A stretch of 18,651 nucleotides of DNA, from NCBI GenBank assembly GCA_964462945.1, contig CAYWZW010000091.1, positions 1 through 18,651 on the forward strand, in the 5' to 3' direction. The position numbers and the translations under genes are program-made. The DNA is from GCA-020343675 sp964462945. Its GTDB lineage: Bacteria > Planctomycetota > Phycisphaerae > Sedimentisphaerales > Anaerobacaceae. Shown here piece after piece: positions 1-6,411 of the stretch. Positions within the stretch are counted from its first letter, which is position 1. Every line of letters begins with the position of its first letter. The notes under the pieces are model-generated. The model saw only the letters and a program-made list of their open reading frames with translations, ran no database searches and was not told the DNA's origin.

Positions 1-100
1 CAATATCGGCAAGAAGACGTCTAACCCTGTATATCAACTGTTACAGACTACTAGGTATAGAACGAGATATTCATCTTCCGTAGCTCTCGGCTCTAAGAAC

Positions 101-144
101 AAAAAAACTCCCTCGGGGCTGCAAGCCTCAAACCCGCAGCCCCG
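101..144 (-). terminator. Rho-independent terminator of the first PEP-CTERM gene
   Basis: On the minus strand a 9-bp perfect stem (arms 136-144 and 114-122, 13-nt loop) lies about 25 bases after the stop codon of the gene ending at 170. A short spacer and then seven consecutive T (101-107) follow it. The layout fits an intrinsic terminator, although the 6-nt gap between stem and T run is longer than ideal. Confidence 0.65.
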
Positions 145-169
145 CTGAATCTCCGGTCTGTTCTGTGCT

Positions 170-799
170 TTACAGCGTTCTGCGTCTTCGCAGCCAACTG
201 ACAACGCCAACGCCGATGCTGCCTAACAGAATGGCGCCTGGAGCCGGGATAACGCTTCCGGTGATGCGGAACGCCCCTAATCTGTCATCAGAATCAACGG
301 TCCAGGGGTTCAGGCCGAACCTAATAGCATGCGTGCCGTTGACAGCCGGCGAGGATTGGTTCCAGGCGGCCCAGGTGTCGGCTGCTGGTGCAGAGGCAAT
401 GAGCCAGTAGGGCGTGCCTGGATACAGGACCGGGCGTAACACAGAGTTCGCAGCCAAGGGCGGGTTGGCTGAGCCGAACGGACCCATCGCTCCATTGAAG
501 TTGAATGCCTCAATGATCGCCCCAGGCTCTCCCGCGGCATCGCTCATCAGCCATACGTCCAGCGAGTTCGTTCCGGCAACCAGACCCACCGCCAACTCAA
601 TCTTATCGAGGTAGTGCGGCGTCGCCGCCCCTATCGCGAACTGGTCGCCCTGGTCAAGTTCGGACGCCGTGCCAATCGTGTATCCGACACCCGTGTTATA
701 TGTGTCTCCTGGGCCGAACGTGTCGAAAAGCACTGTTGGCGCGGCACTGGCGCTGCCGATGACAAGCAAGACAGTCACAAGAATGGTAGTTGACTTCAT
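170..799 (-). CDS. PEP-CTERM-anchored exported protein
   Basis: Secreted, cell-envelope-anchored protein of about 209 aa. The N-terminus is a signal peptide (basic start, hydrophobic core of about 15 residues, ASA-type cleavage site near residue 20). The C-terminus is the tripartite PEP-CTERM signal in its planctomycete variant: IPAPGA, a hydrophobic helix, then RRRR. That signal is recognised by an exosortase, and none is encoded in this window. The middle is a beta-rich domain that loosely resembles choice-of-anchor domains of PEP-CTERM proteins. That match is from memory only. The start is ATG at 799 or GTG at 802; AGGAG lies 10 or 7 bases upstream, so the choice is open. The gene is monocistronic, with its own promoter, long leader and terminator. 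Its 3' end is similar to that of the next gene at 1459-2037. Confidence 0.85.
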   Translation of the reverse strand: MKSTTILVTVLLVIGSASAAPTVLFDTFGPGDTYNTGVGYTIGTASELDQGDQFAIGAATPHYLDKIELAVGLVAGTNSLDVWLMSDAAGEPGAIIEAFNFNGAMGPFGSANPPLAANSVLRPVLYPGTPYWLIASAPAADTWAAWNQSSPAVNGTHAIRFGLNPWTVDSDDRLGAFRITGSVIPAPGAILLGSIGVGVVSWLRRRRTL

Positions 800-1113
800 C
801 ACTATCTCTCTCCTTTAGTAACACTCAAATCAACCTGCTCCACCATGAAGGGCCTTGCGCACTGACCCTCCAGGTTGTGCACGGGCAAGAGTGAGCGGGC
901 CACAAACCCTGTGGCAAGAAGACTTGTGGACAGAAGGCAGACCAAACTCACCGGGCCAAGCCGTTGATTGCCTGGCGTTGCTCATCTGTCTCGTGCCGCA
1001 TTACCTTACCCTGACTCCCTTTCTTACCTGATCACGCATCAGGCGTTGCCCAGGAACCGTGGATAAGTAACACGCCGTGATGGCGCTATCCTTACGGATT
1101 CAGCAGCCTCACT
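800..1113 (-). promoter_or_regulatory. Long conserved 5' leader A (candidate structured RNA)
   Basis: Untranslated leader of about 310 nt between the promoter at 1120-1149 and the PEP-CTERM start. It shares with leader B (2038-2392) an identical 20-nt block at 1046-1065, an identical 14-nt block at 994-1007, a CCTGAT/ATCAGG hairpin (1027-1032/1038-1043) and an 8-bp hairpin with wobble pairs (847-854/864-871, loop 855-863). The first hairpin (1077-1086 with 1103-1112) differs in sequence from its B counterpart but keeps a stem at the same place. A closing helix is possible between GATAA (1113-1117) and its partner at 1062-1066. No ORF with good coding character runs through it. The transcription start is inferred from the promoter. 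No known riboswitch class was recognised. Confidence 0.6.
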
Positions 1114-1119
1114 TATCTC

Positions 1120-1149
1120 TTTTTATCATATACCCGATAATCTTGTCAA
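1120..1149 (-). promoter_or_regulatory. Sigma-70-type promoter of the first PEP-CTERM gene
   Basis: On the minus strand TTGACA (1149-1144) is followed 18 bases later by TAAAAA (1125-1120), preceded by an extended -10 TG. GATAAA at 16-bp spacing is an alternative -10. The same elements with the same spacing precede the second PEP-CTERM gene, which supports them as real. Confidence 0.6.
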
Positions 1150-1328
1150 GCGAATCTTCCTACAATTTGCAGGTTTTCTATTTTGTCGCCGAGGTGAGAA
1201 CCTCGACAGCGCTTACCGGCTCAAGAGAGGCATCACAGATCCCCGCTGCCTGGCACAGAATCAGCCGCCGGAGGCCGCTGCCTTCGCCGGGGAACCGCGT
1301 AAGGCGATTCGTGCCTATGCCGGAACAT

Positions 1329-1378
1329 AAAAAGGGCCCCTGCGATCCGAAGACTTCGGATCGGAAAACAGGGGCCCT
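1329..1378 (-). terminator. Intrinsic terminator of the second PEP-CTERM gene
   Basis: This is a long double hairpin. The outer arms AGGGCCCCTG (1333-1342) and CAGGGGCCCT (1369-1378) pair over 10 bp. They enclose a second perfect 10-bp stem (1343-1352/1354-1363), with an AAAA-containing bulge at 1364-1368. On the minus strand the stem runs straight into TTTTT. It lies about 80 bases after the stop of the gene ending at 1459. It is one of the strongest hairpins in the window. Confidence 0.8.
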
Positions 1379-1458
1379 GAAGAACTGCAAATTCTCGATT
1401 TCCAGCCCGCCCGGCGTATGGCGGGCCAGCCCTTCTTGAAGCTTACATGATAATACTC

Positions 1459-2037
1459 TTACAGCGTTCTGCGTCTGCGAAGCCAGCCGACCAGACCGGC
1501 ACCGATACCGCCCAACAGAAGGGCGCCCGGAGCGGGAATCGGCTCAAACTCGATGCGACCGACGCCAATTTGGCCGATTCCGTCGTGAAAGGTCAACTTT
1601 GAGACGGGGGAACCTGCGTATCCGAAACTGCCGTAGTCCGTCGGGCCGGACAACCCGGTTACACCGATGGCAGTAAGGACGCCGCCGCCCGAGTCGTAAG
1701 CCGTCATGTACATATCGTTACCACCGATGGTCAGCCAATCGACTGTGAAATTAACCGCCGGGTTGATGAAGACAATCGTCATCAAGGTGTCTTGCCCGCC
1801 TGTTGTCGTGATCCCTACGTTGTCCACGCCGGCACCAATGAACCGGCTGTCAATGCCATAGAAGGTCGTATCCTCAAAGGCAAGACCGTATGGGTTGAAG
1901 TGCGGCGTACCATCAAGCAGGGTCAGAGTTGGCAGAGAGACCTCGCTGAACTCGACGGTTATGCTCGCATCGGCGGGGGGCGGACTGGCAGCGAATATCA
2001 GTCCGACTATCGCACACGCTGCCACGAATCTTTTCAT
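1459..2037 (-). CDS. PEP-CTERM-anchored exported protein
   Basis: Exported, envelope-anchored protein of 192 aa. Residues 1-25 form a signal peptide (MKR start, hydrophobic core, cleavage near ADA-S). The C-terminus carries IPAPGALLLGG, a hydrophobic helix and WLRRRRTL, the same last eight residues as the other PEP-CTERM protein here. The central part is predicted beta-rich, with glycine- and aspartate-rich turns, and shows no catalytic motif. It is not obviously related to the cargo domain of its neighbour. A strong AAGGAGG ribosome-binding site lies 6 bases before the ATG and fixes the start. The gene is preceded by leader B and its promoter and followed by a strong terminator, so it is transcribed alone. 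Cargo function is unknown. Confidence 0.87.
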   Translation of the reverse strand: MKRFVAACAIVGLIFAASPPPADASITVEFSEVSLPTLTLLDGTPHFNPYGLAFEDTTFYGIDSRFIGAGVDNVGITTTGGQDTLMTIVFINPAVNFTVDWLTIGGNDMYMTAYDSGGGVLTAIGVTGLSGPTDYGSFGYAGSPVSKLTFHDGIGQIGVGRIEFEPIPAPGALLLGGIGAGLVGWLRRRRTL

Positions 2038-2392
2038 ACTTTTCCTCCTTAATAACAGTCACAAACCTCTTCTTCCTCCAACTTGAAGGGCCTTGCGCAG
2101 TGGCCCTTCACGTTGCAGCTCTAACGAAACTGCAAGAGACAAGATTGGCTTTAGAACCAACGAAGTGGCAAGAAATGATTTGAGTGCAGAACCAACAGCA
2201 TACCGGGCTGAGAAACCCAGGCCGTTGTCTGGCACCACTCCTCCATTTATTGCCGCATTACCTTCATCCAACTTTGTCCCCTACCTGATAACGAATCAGG
2301 CCTTTGCCCAGGAACCGTGGATACCGCCAGAAGTCGTCCGGCGAAGTAACACGACGTGAGACCACTATCCGTGCAGGCTCACTGGTCTCACT
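2038..2392 (-). promoter_or_regulatory. Long conserved 5' leader B (candidate structured RNA)
   Basis: Untranslated leader of about 355 nt, homologous to leader A. The first hairpin is a perfect 9-bp stem (2356-2364/2383-2391). It replaces the imperfect stem at the same place in A with different base pairs. The 20-nt block at 2304-2323, the 14-nt block at 2251-2264 and the CCTGAT/ATCAGG hairpin (2284-2289/2295-2300) are shared with A. The last hairpin (2085-2092/2102-2109) is fully Watson-Crick here, where A has G-T pairs, and its 9-base loop nearly matches. B carries one extra hairpin (2325-2331/2337-2343), inserted exactly between conserved blocks. The pattern is that of a structured RNA with variable accessory stems. 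Confidence 0.6.
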
Positions 2393-2398
2393 TACCTC

Positions 2399-2428
2399 TT
2401 TTTACCATATACCCCATAACCCTGTCAA
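2399..2428 (-). promoter_or_regulatory. Sigma-70-type promoter of the second PEP-CTERM gene
   Basis: On the minus strand TTGACA (2428-2423), an 18-bp spacer and TAAAAA (2404-2399) with an upstream TG are laid out exactly as at 1120-1149. The spacer also keeps a shared TATATG segment. The flanking sequence upstream (above 2430) is not similar between the two copies. Confidence 0.6.
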
Positions 2429-2859
2429 GGGGAATTTCTCAAATTTCTCATTTTCCTTATTTTTTCCTGAGACGGCCGCTCAGCGGCATTTCCAGGGCCG
2501 GGCGAGGCTGTGCCGGGCCTTGTTCCCGGCTGGACAGCCACTTCTTGCCCCTTTGCTGCATCCGTTGGGCAATCTGCCGCATCAGGCCCGGCAGAATCTC
2601 GCCCAATCGCACCGGCTGCGACATCCTCACATCCTCCAGTCCAAGGTCGCCGATTGCGTCCATCGAAGATAGCCGCCGGGTCCCGGATGCACTCAGCCCA
2701 CGAAAATACTCCGCCACCACTTAATCCGCATCCACGCGAAATGCATCCATCCTCGGTGACATCTAACTCCTCCTATGCCCACACACATTATAGGAAAGTT
2801 GTCATTCTTGGATTTGAGCAGTGATATGCCGTGCCAGCAGGGACCAAATGGCTTGTGTG
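2429..2859. other. Intergenic stretch without a convincing gene
   Basis: This is the 430 bases between promoter B and the PIN gene. The only sizeable ORF is the doubtful one at 2457-2720. The part from 2721 to 2859 shows no ribosome-binding site, clear promoter, terminator or repeat that I could identify. A degenerate direct repeat of AAATTTCTCA type is seen around 2434-2452. Confidence 0.5.
2457..2720 (-). CDS. Doubtful small ORF, hypothetical protein
   Basis: Open frame of 87 codons starting at GTG with no visible ribosome-binding site. An internal ATG (MDAIGDLG) is an alternative start. The middle (about residues 20-57) looks helical and amphipathic, with a segment RLGEILPGLMRQIAQRM, and the end is basic. 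I do not recognise a family. It could be a real small protein, a remnant of a larger gene, or a chance frame in GC-rich DNA. It ends about 30 bases before promoter B and has no operonic partner. Confidence 0.2.
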   Translation of the reverse strand: MVAEYFRGLSASGTRRLSSMDAIGDLGLEDVRMSQPVRLGEILPGLMRQIAQRMQQRGKKWLSSREQGPAQPRPALEMPLSGRLRKK

Positions 2860-3348
2860 CTACTGGGCTCCTTCTGCGTTATAACAATCGCCGAAGTTCA
2901 TTTGATCTCCAGCACCAGGTCTGCAAATATGTAGTTTTGGATTGCCGAAGCGATCGTCCAGCTTCATTAAGTCTTTATCGAACGTGTGCATTGTTGGGAT
3001 CTTGCGGAGAACAGCCGTTGCCACGTGGATAGAGTCCCTCTGCGACGGATTATTTTTCCATATCAGTTGCCTTGCATGTGTGGCGACTTCTCTGTCCACA
3101 TTGTGAATGTAAATGTATGGATTAGTGAAGAAGTCCTTGATCGTTTTCTCTTCTTTGGCAGATAAGCGGATTTGTTGCCTTTGTAGTCGGACCACCTCGA
3201 CAAGAGTTATTGCTGATGTCGTAATAATCAGGTCACCCTGCTTTGCCTTTTCTGCAGTACCTCGGCATGCCCTGATTTTGTCCTGCTCCCGCTTGAAATA
3301 GCCAAGGAAGCAATCGGAATCCCAATAGACTATTTCTTTCCTGGGCAT
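2860..3348 (-). CDS. PIN-domain ribonuclease, probable toxin
   Basis: Single-domain PIN protein of 162 aa, the usual length for VapC-type toxins plus a short tail. The acidic residues of the metal-dependent RNase site are all visible. D10 (or D12) is in YWDSDCF, E51 in TLVEVVRL, D105 in the QRDSIHVATA helix, and D124/D126 in FDKDL near the end. PIN toxins cut RNA, often tRNA or mRNA; the target here cannot be told. The gene starts one base after the stop of the upstream 248-aa gene (TAAGATG), so the two are translationally coupled. The last 20 residues extend past the usual PIN fold. GC content is lower than in the phage module, consistent with separate acquisition. Confidence 0.82.
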   Translation of the reverse strand: MPRKEIVYWDSDCFLGYFKREQDKIRACRGTAEKAKQGDLIITTSAITLVEVVRLQRQQIRLSAKEEKTIKDFFTNPYIYIHNVDREVATHARQLIWKNNPSQRDSIHVATAVLRKIPTMHTFDKDLMKLDDRFGNPKLHICRPGAGDQMNFGDCYNAEGAQ

Positions 3349-3349
3349 C

Positions 3350-4096
3350 TTAGTCCTTGAGTAAGCCGATGATATCTTCGAATTGAGGTAACTCAGCCTG
3401 GTCAGGGAAGATGGTCAGTCTTTCTATTTCTACACTGGCTGGCTGGCCGTTTTTACGATAGCGAATCAATCCGTATGCAGAAATGTGTTTCTTTATTGCT
3501 GCGATAACATCATTGTAGATTTCATCGCCAAAGAAACACTTTATTTCTTTGTCAGTCAGAGTTTCATATATGGAGAATCTCAACCTGCCTTTTACGTTCA
3601 GGGCCAAGAGGTCGCCTTCCACCGTGCCGTAAGCACTTGTTGGCGTCCCGAGCAACTTGTCCACATATGCAACACTCGCCGGCGACAGCTCACATCGTTT
3701 CTGGTCAATTTGCAGACCGATGCGTTCTATGCCCTGGTCACCAATGCCCGGAATATTGCCAAGTTCGAATAGCTTTGTCAGAGCGTTATCAGAAAAGTGA
3801 GCGGGCCTTTTCTTCCGCTGTCCGATTATCTCAATCCCGCTCCGGATAGCGCTGACGGCTTTGGCGGCAAGTTGCGGCGAACCGTTTGCGGACCGAGCAG
3901 TGGCACACAGACCGATACTCCCTTGCTTCACAGATATTGTCCACTGGACTGCTTTTGATTTTCCGGCCACATTGGCTGCTACATCATTGATGAAATCAAA
4001 AAACAGCCTTACGCTTCGAGTGAAAACATCGGCAGTGATCTCCGGGCCACTAATCTCCAGCGTAATCGTGTTTTTTCGGGAGTCTGTGGTGCTCAT
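3350..4096 (-). CDS. Hypothetical protein paired with PIN ribonuclease
   Basis: This 248-aa soluble protein has no signal peptide or membrane segment, and I do not recognise the family. It occupies the antitoxin position ahead of the PIN gene but is about three times the size of usual VapB antitoxins, and no ribbon-helix-helix, AbrB or HTH motif is evident. Residues up to about 90 look like an alpha/beta unit. The middle holds GNIPGIGDQGIERIGL, and the C-terminal part is basic and beta-rich (LIRYRKNGQPASVEIERL). ATG at 4096 is chosen because GAGGG lies 6 bases upstream. An in-frame ATG at 4138 has no ribosome-binding site and would sit almost on the predicted transcript start. It may be a large antitoxin or a partner that directs the nuclease; both are inference. 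Confidence 0.7.
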   Translation of the reverse strand: MSTTDSRKNTITLEISGPEITADVFTRSVRLFFDFINDVAANVAGKSKAVQWTISVKQGSIGLCATARSANGSPQLAAKAVSAIRSGIEIIGQRKKRPAHFSDNALTKLFELGNIPGIGDQGIERIGLQIDQKRCELSPASVAYVDKLLGTPTSAYGTVEGDLLALNVKGRLRFSIYETLTDKEIKCFFGDEIYNDVIAAIKKHISAYGLIRYRKNGQPASVEIERLTIFPDQAELPQFEDIIGLLKD

Positions 4097-4140
4097 ACTG
4101 CCCTCGCCATACGAGACAGGTCTGTAATCATCACACATAT

Positions 4141-4170
4141 ATAATAACGTTAATTCATCGGCTAAATCAA
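4141..4170 (-). promoter_or_regulatory. Promoter of the PIN two-gene unit
   Basis: On the minus strand TTGATT (4170-4165) and TATTAT (4146-4141) are separated by 18 bases in an AT-rich stretch. A start about 7 bases further gives a leader of roughly 35-40 nt before the ATG at 4096. Confidence 0.45.
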
Positions 4171-4231
4171 CACAAAAGCATGAATTTCCAAGAGAATCCT
4201 ATCACCTCTGTTTGGAGTCCCAAAATGAGCA

Positions 4232-4846
4232 TCAAGCTTTCATTTGTGCGACGAGCTGGCGGGTGTGGGGGGATTGGCGGCTGTGGGCTTGTTTGAAGGC
4301 GGGGGCGGAGGAGGCGTTCTGCTTCTTGAATAGCTCGTTGCCGGCGATGATTTCCTGCAGGGCCTGCGATTTGCCTCTGGCGTCACTGAGGAAGCGAACG
4401 GTTCTTGTGCCATAGACGCCGCCGAGCAGGGCACATAAGCCGATGCCTAACTCCAGCATCGAATCGGCCACCTGCCACGCATCCGGGCGTTCGGCCCCGT
4501 GCTGCAACGCCGTCTCGGCAAGCTGCCAATTCGACTCGGCAAGGATGTCCTCAGCCGTCTCGGCCTGCGGAAATTCTCTCGGCAGGCCGCAATAGGCACT
4601 GAACGCTCGGCTCTGGACCTCGTTAAGCTGCGTCAGGGCTTGCAGCTTCGGCGAAGTCTCTTCGGCTCGAGCAGTTTCGGCGGCGACGAGCGAGGTGCGG
4701 TTATGCAGCCAGGCGTTCTGTTTCTGGACCTGGCTCGGCGCGAACCGCAGACTATCGCACCCGGCCGCCACAAAGCTCATCAATGTGCAGGTGACAATTA
4801 CAACCTTCGGCAATCTTGCTCTTTCACAGTCTTCTGTCTTTTTCAT
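4232..4846 (-). CDS. Predicted lipoprotein with C-terminal membrane helix, possible lysis protein
   Basis: This 204-aa protein has a hydrophobic stretch at residues 13-29 ending in VAAGC, with C30 as the probable lipidated cysteine; the -3 residue is A rather than L, so the lipobox is weak. A helical middle follows (QVQKQNAWLHNRT to about 120), then a second hydrophobic segment at about 130-147. The polar end reads SQALQEIIAGNELFKK and QSPHTRQLVAQ. That ending resembles small membrane proteins at the end of phage structural operons; this is a memory-based match. AAGGAG 8 bases upstream fixes the ATG. It is on the phage-module strand but separated from it by the opposite-strand radical SAM gene. 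An outer-membrane spanin-like role with the protein at 6051-6323 is possible but unproven. Confidence 0.65.
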   Translation of the reverse strand: MKKTEDCERARLPKVVIVTCTLMSFVAAGCDSLRFAPSQVQKQNAWLHNRTSLVAAETARAEETSPKLQALTQLNEVQSRAFSAYCGLPREFPQAETAEDILAESNWQLAETALQHGAERPDAWQVADSMLELGIGLCALLGGVYGTRTVRFLSDARGKSQALQEIIAGNELFKKQNASSAPAFKQAHSRQSPHTRQLVAQMKA

Positions 4847-4889
4847 TTTTTTCTCTCCTTATTTGTGGATGGACTTGACGGTTTTCCGC

Positions 4890-4895
4890 TATAAT
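4890..4895 (+). promoter_or_regulatory. Possible -10 element ahead of the radical SAM gene
   Basis: A perfect TATAAT lies 50 bases before the radical SAM ATG. The nearest TTGACG is only 9 bases upstream, too close to act as the -35 partner, and no good -35 is seen at 16-18 bp. This is a weak call. Confidence 0.25.
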
Positions 4896-4945
4896 GCCGC
4901 CATACGAGACGGAACGAATTCTGAAACCAGAACAAATACTCGATT

Positions 4946-6040
4946 ATGGACACGGCGCGGACATTCAAACCTGAAACGATATTGTTGTGGCAAAAAGTGG
5001 CGGAGCATCCTGAGGCCCGGCGGATCGTGGGATTGTTCCCATCCGCTCAGGTCCGGCTGATAGAGCGGCAACGGAGTCCGCATTTGCCGCAGATGTCACC
5101 GTCTCAGGCCCTGCTGGCGGGAAAACGGACTCTGATGATCGGCCAAACCTCGTCTTTCGTAGGGCGTTTCGATGGCCGGCTGGGATCGACGGTCCGCTGC
5201 TGTCCCTACTACAAGCTGGTGCCGCTCTCAAACGGCTGTCCCTACTGCTGCACATATTGCTACCTGGCATTTGTCTATCGCAACTATGCTCCCTTCATCA
5301 AAGTGAACATCAACTACGATGCGATGTTCAAACAAATCCGCAAGGCCCTCGCCGGCACGGGCGGCAACGTCAGCTTCAACATGGGTGAGATGCTCGACAG
5401 TCTCGCACTCGATCACATCACGAATCTCACAACAATGTTGGTTCCATTCTTTTCCAGATTGTCCCGCGGCTTTCTGATGCTGCTGACCAAAAGCGACAAC
5501 ATCGATAACCTGCTGACCGTCGAGCCTAACGAGCAGATCGTTGTCTCCTGGAGTCTGAACAGTCAACACGTGATCGAACAATTTGAATCAGGCACAGCCA
5601 GCCTTGCTGAGCGAATCGAGGCAGCCAGACTATGCCAGCAGCACGGCTACCGAATCCGGATTCGCATCGACCCCGGGATTCTCTACTGCGACTGGCAAGC
5701 CGGATACGCCGATTTAATTCAGAAGACATTGACTGTTGTCAGGCCGGAAAACGTCACGCTCGGCATGTTGAGGCTTCTGCCCGGCCATTTCCGCCTTGCC
5801 GCCGGAGCATACGGCAGTCGCGATCGAAAGCTTCTGGATCATAATTTTGTCGCAGGGGCCTCCGATGGCAAGCTCCGCTACCCGCCGAAAGAACGTATCG
5901 AATTCTACACTTTCCTGATCGATGCCATTCGCAGCTTCGATAAGGACGTGTCCATCAGCCTGTGCCGAGAGACACCCGAGGTTTGGAACATCTTCAAAGA
6001 CCGCTGCCAACCCCGCAGATGCAACTGTGTGATATGGTGA
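4946..6040 (+). CDS. SPL-like radical SAM protein
   Basis: Radical S-adenosylmethionine enzyme of 364 aa resembling the spore photoproduct lyase superfamily (COG1533-type). C98, C102 and C105 in NGCPYCCTYCYL form the CX3CX2C motif that binds the 4Fe-4S cluster. The downstream motif GEMLDSLALD (147-156) is typical of SPL-like proteins. A cysteine group near the end (C354, C359, C361) may bind a second metal site. Family members repair UV-damaged thymines or modify nucleic acids; the substrate here is unknown. No clear Shine-Dalgarno precedes the ATG. It is the only plus-strand gene supported in the window, and it sits between two minus-strand genes of the phage module. It could be a phage-carried accessory gene or a host gene next to a decayed element. 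It converges with the gene ending at 6051, only 10 bases away. Confidence 0.85.
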   Translation: MDTARTFKPETILLWQKVAEHPEARRIVGLFPSAQVRLIERQRSPHLPQMSPSQALLAGKRTLMIGQTSSFVGRFDGRLGSTVRCCPYYKLVPLSNGCPYCCTYCYLAFVYRNYAPFIKVNINYDAMFKQIRKALAGTGGNVSFNMGEMLDSLALDHITNLTTMLVPFFSRLSRGFLMLLTKSDNIDNLLTVEPNEQIVVSWSLNSQHVIEQFESGTASLAERIEAARLCQQHGYRIRIRIDPGILYCDWQAGYADLIQKTLTVVRPENVTLGMLRLLPGHFRLAAGAYGSRDRKLLDHNFVAGASDGKLRYPPKERIEFYTFLIDAIRSFDKDVSISLCRETPEVWNIFKDRCQPRRCNCVIW

Positions 6041-6050
6041 CGCGTGAGGG

Positions 6051-6323
6051 TCAGAATGCCTCTTCCTTTTTTGCAGTGTGCTTCTCGATAGCTTGCAGGC
6101 GGTATTCGTAGGAGATGCTCTTGGTCCAGAGCGAGTCGAGTTTCTGCTGCAGGCTGTTCTGAGATTGCAGCAACATGCTCACGTCTCGCTGCAATAGATC
6201 GAGCTGCCTCTGCAAATTGACCCAACTGCCCACGATTAGAGAAGCTAACAGCACGAGCTGCACGATCACGGAAAGATTGATCTGCCGGTTCAGCCGCCAC
6301 GATTTGGAATCTGTCGGAGTCAC
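6051..6323 (-). CDS. Small membrane protein with coiled coil, possible spanin or holin
   Basis: Protein of 90 aa with a short basic N-terminus, one transmembrane helix at about residues 17-34 (NLSVIVQLVLLASLIVGSW) and a long heptad-patterned helix to about residue 80 rich in Q, L and D. The end is charged. This layout fits an inner-membrane spanin or a small phage membrane protein that follows tail genes; it is too short and simple for a firm family. The start is GTG, supported by GAGGTGA a few bases upstream. It is the last minus-strand gene before the radical SAM gene. If the lipoprotein at 4232-4846 is its partner, the lysis pair is split by that gene. Confidence 0.6.
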   Translation of the reverse strand: MTPTDSKSWRLNRQINLSVIVQLVLLASLIVGSWVNLQRQLDLLQRDVSMLLQSQNSLQQKLDSLWTKSISYEYRLQAIEKHTAKKEEAF

Positions 6324-6372
6324 GACTCACCTCGCGTTCATGTCAGCAAGAGATATTCTTGATTCGCAAGCC

Positions 6373-6401
6373 AGATCCTTCGGCTTTGCCTCAGGATGAC
6401 A
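6373..6401. repeat. Interspersed palindromic repeat copy
   Basis: The sequence has ATCCT (6375-6379) and AGGAT (6393-6397) around a CGGCTTTGCC core, followed by GACA. It looks like a common short dispersed repeat (family recalled from other genomes, not checked). It lies in the gap between two phage-module genes. Confidence 0.4.
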
Positions 6402-6411
6402 AAGGGACATG

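Noticed and set aside
1077..1439. Plus-strand 120-codon frame
   Set aside because: It runs through the promoter, first leader hairpin and strong terminator of minus-strand genes. The translation has no family features and there is no ribosome-binding site.
2059..2271. Minus-strand 70-codon frame inside leader B
   Set aside because: No counterpart in leader A, where the homologous segment is not open in the same way. It has no ribosome-binding site and is better explained as structured leader.
2038..2404. Leader B contains GCCACTG like a B12 box, and a GGGCAAA segment recalling c-di-GMP-I riboswitches
   Set aside because: The cobalamin core is absent and the box is not kept in leader A (GTCAGTG there). 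The GEMM tetraloop/receptor and GCAAAGCC element are missing in both leaders.
4875..4895. TTGACG ... TATAAT read as a full promoter for the radical SAM gene
   Set aside because: Spacing is only 9 bp, too short for sigma-70. Only the -10 is kept, as a weak call.
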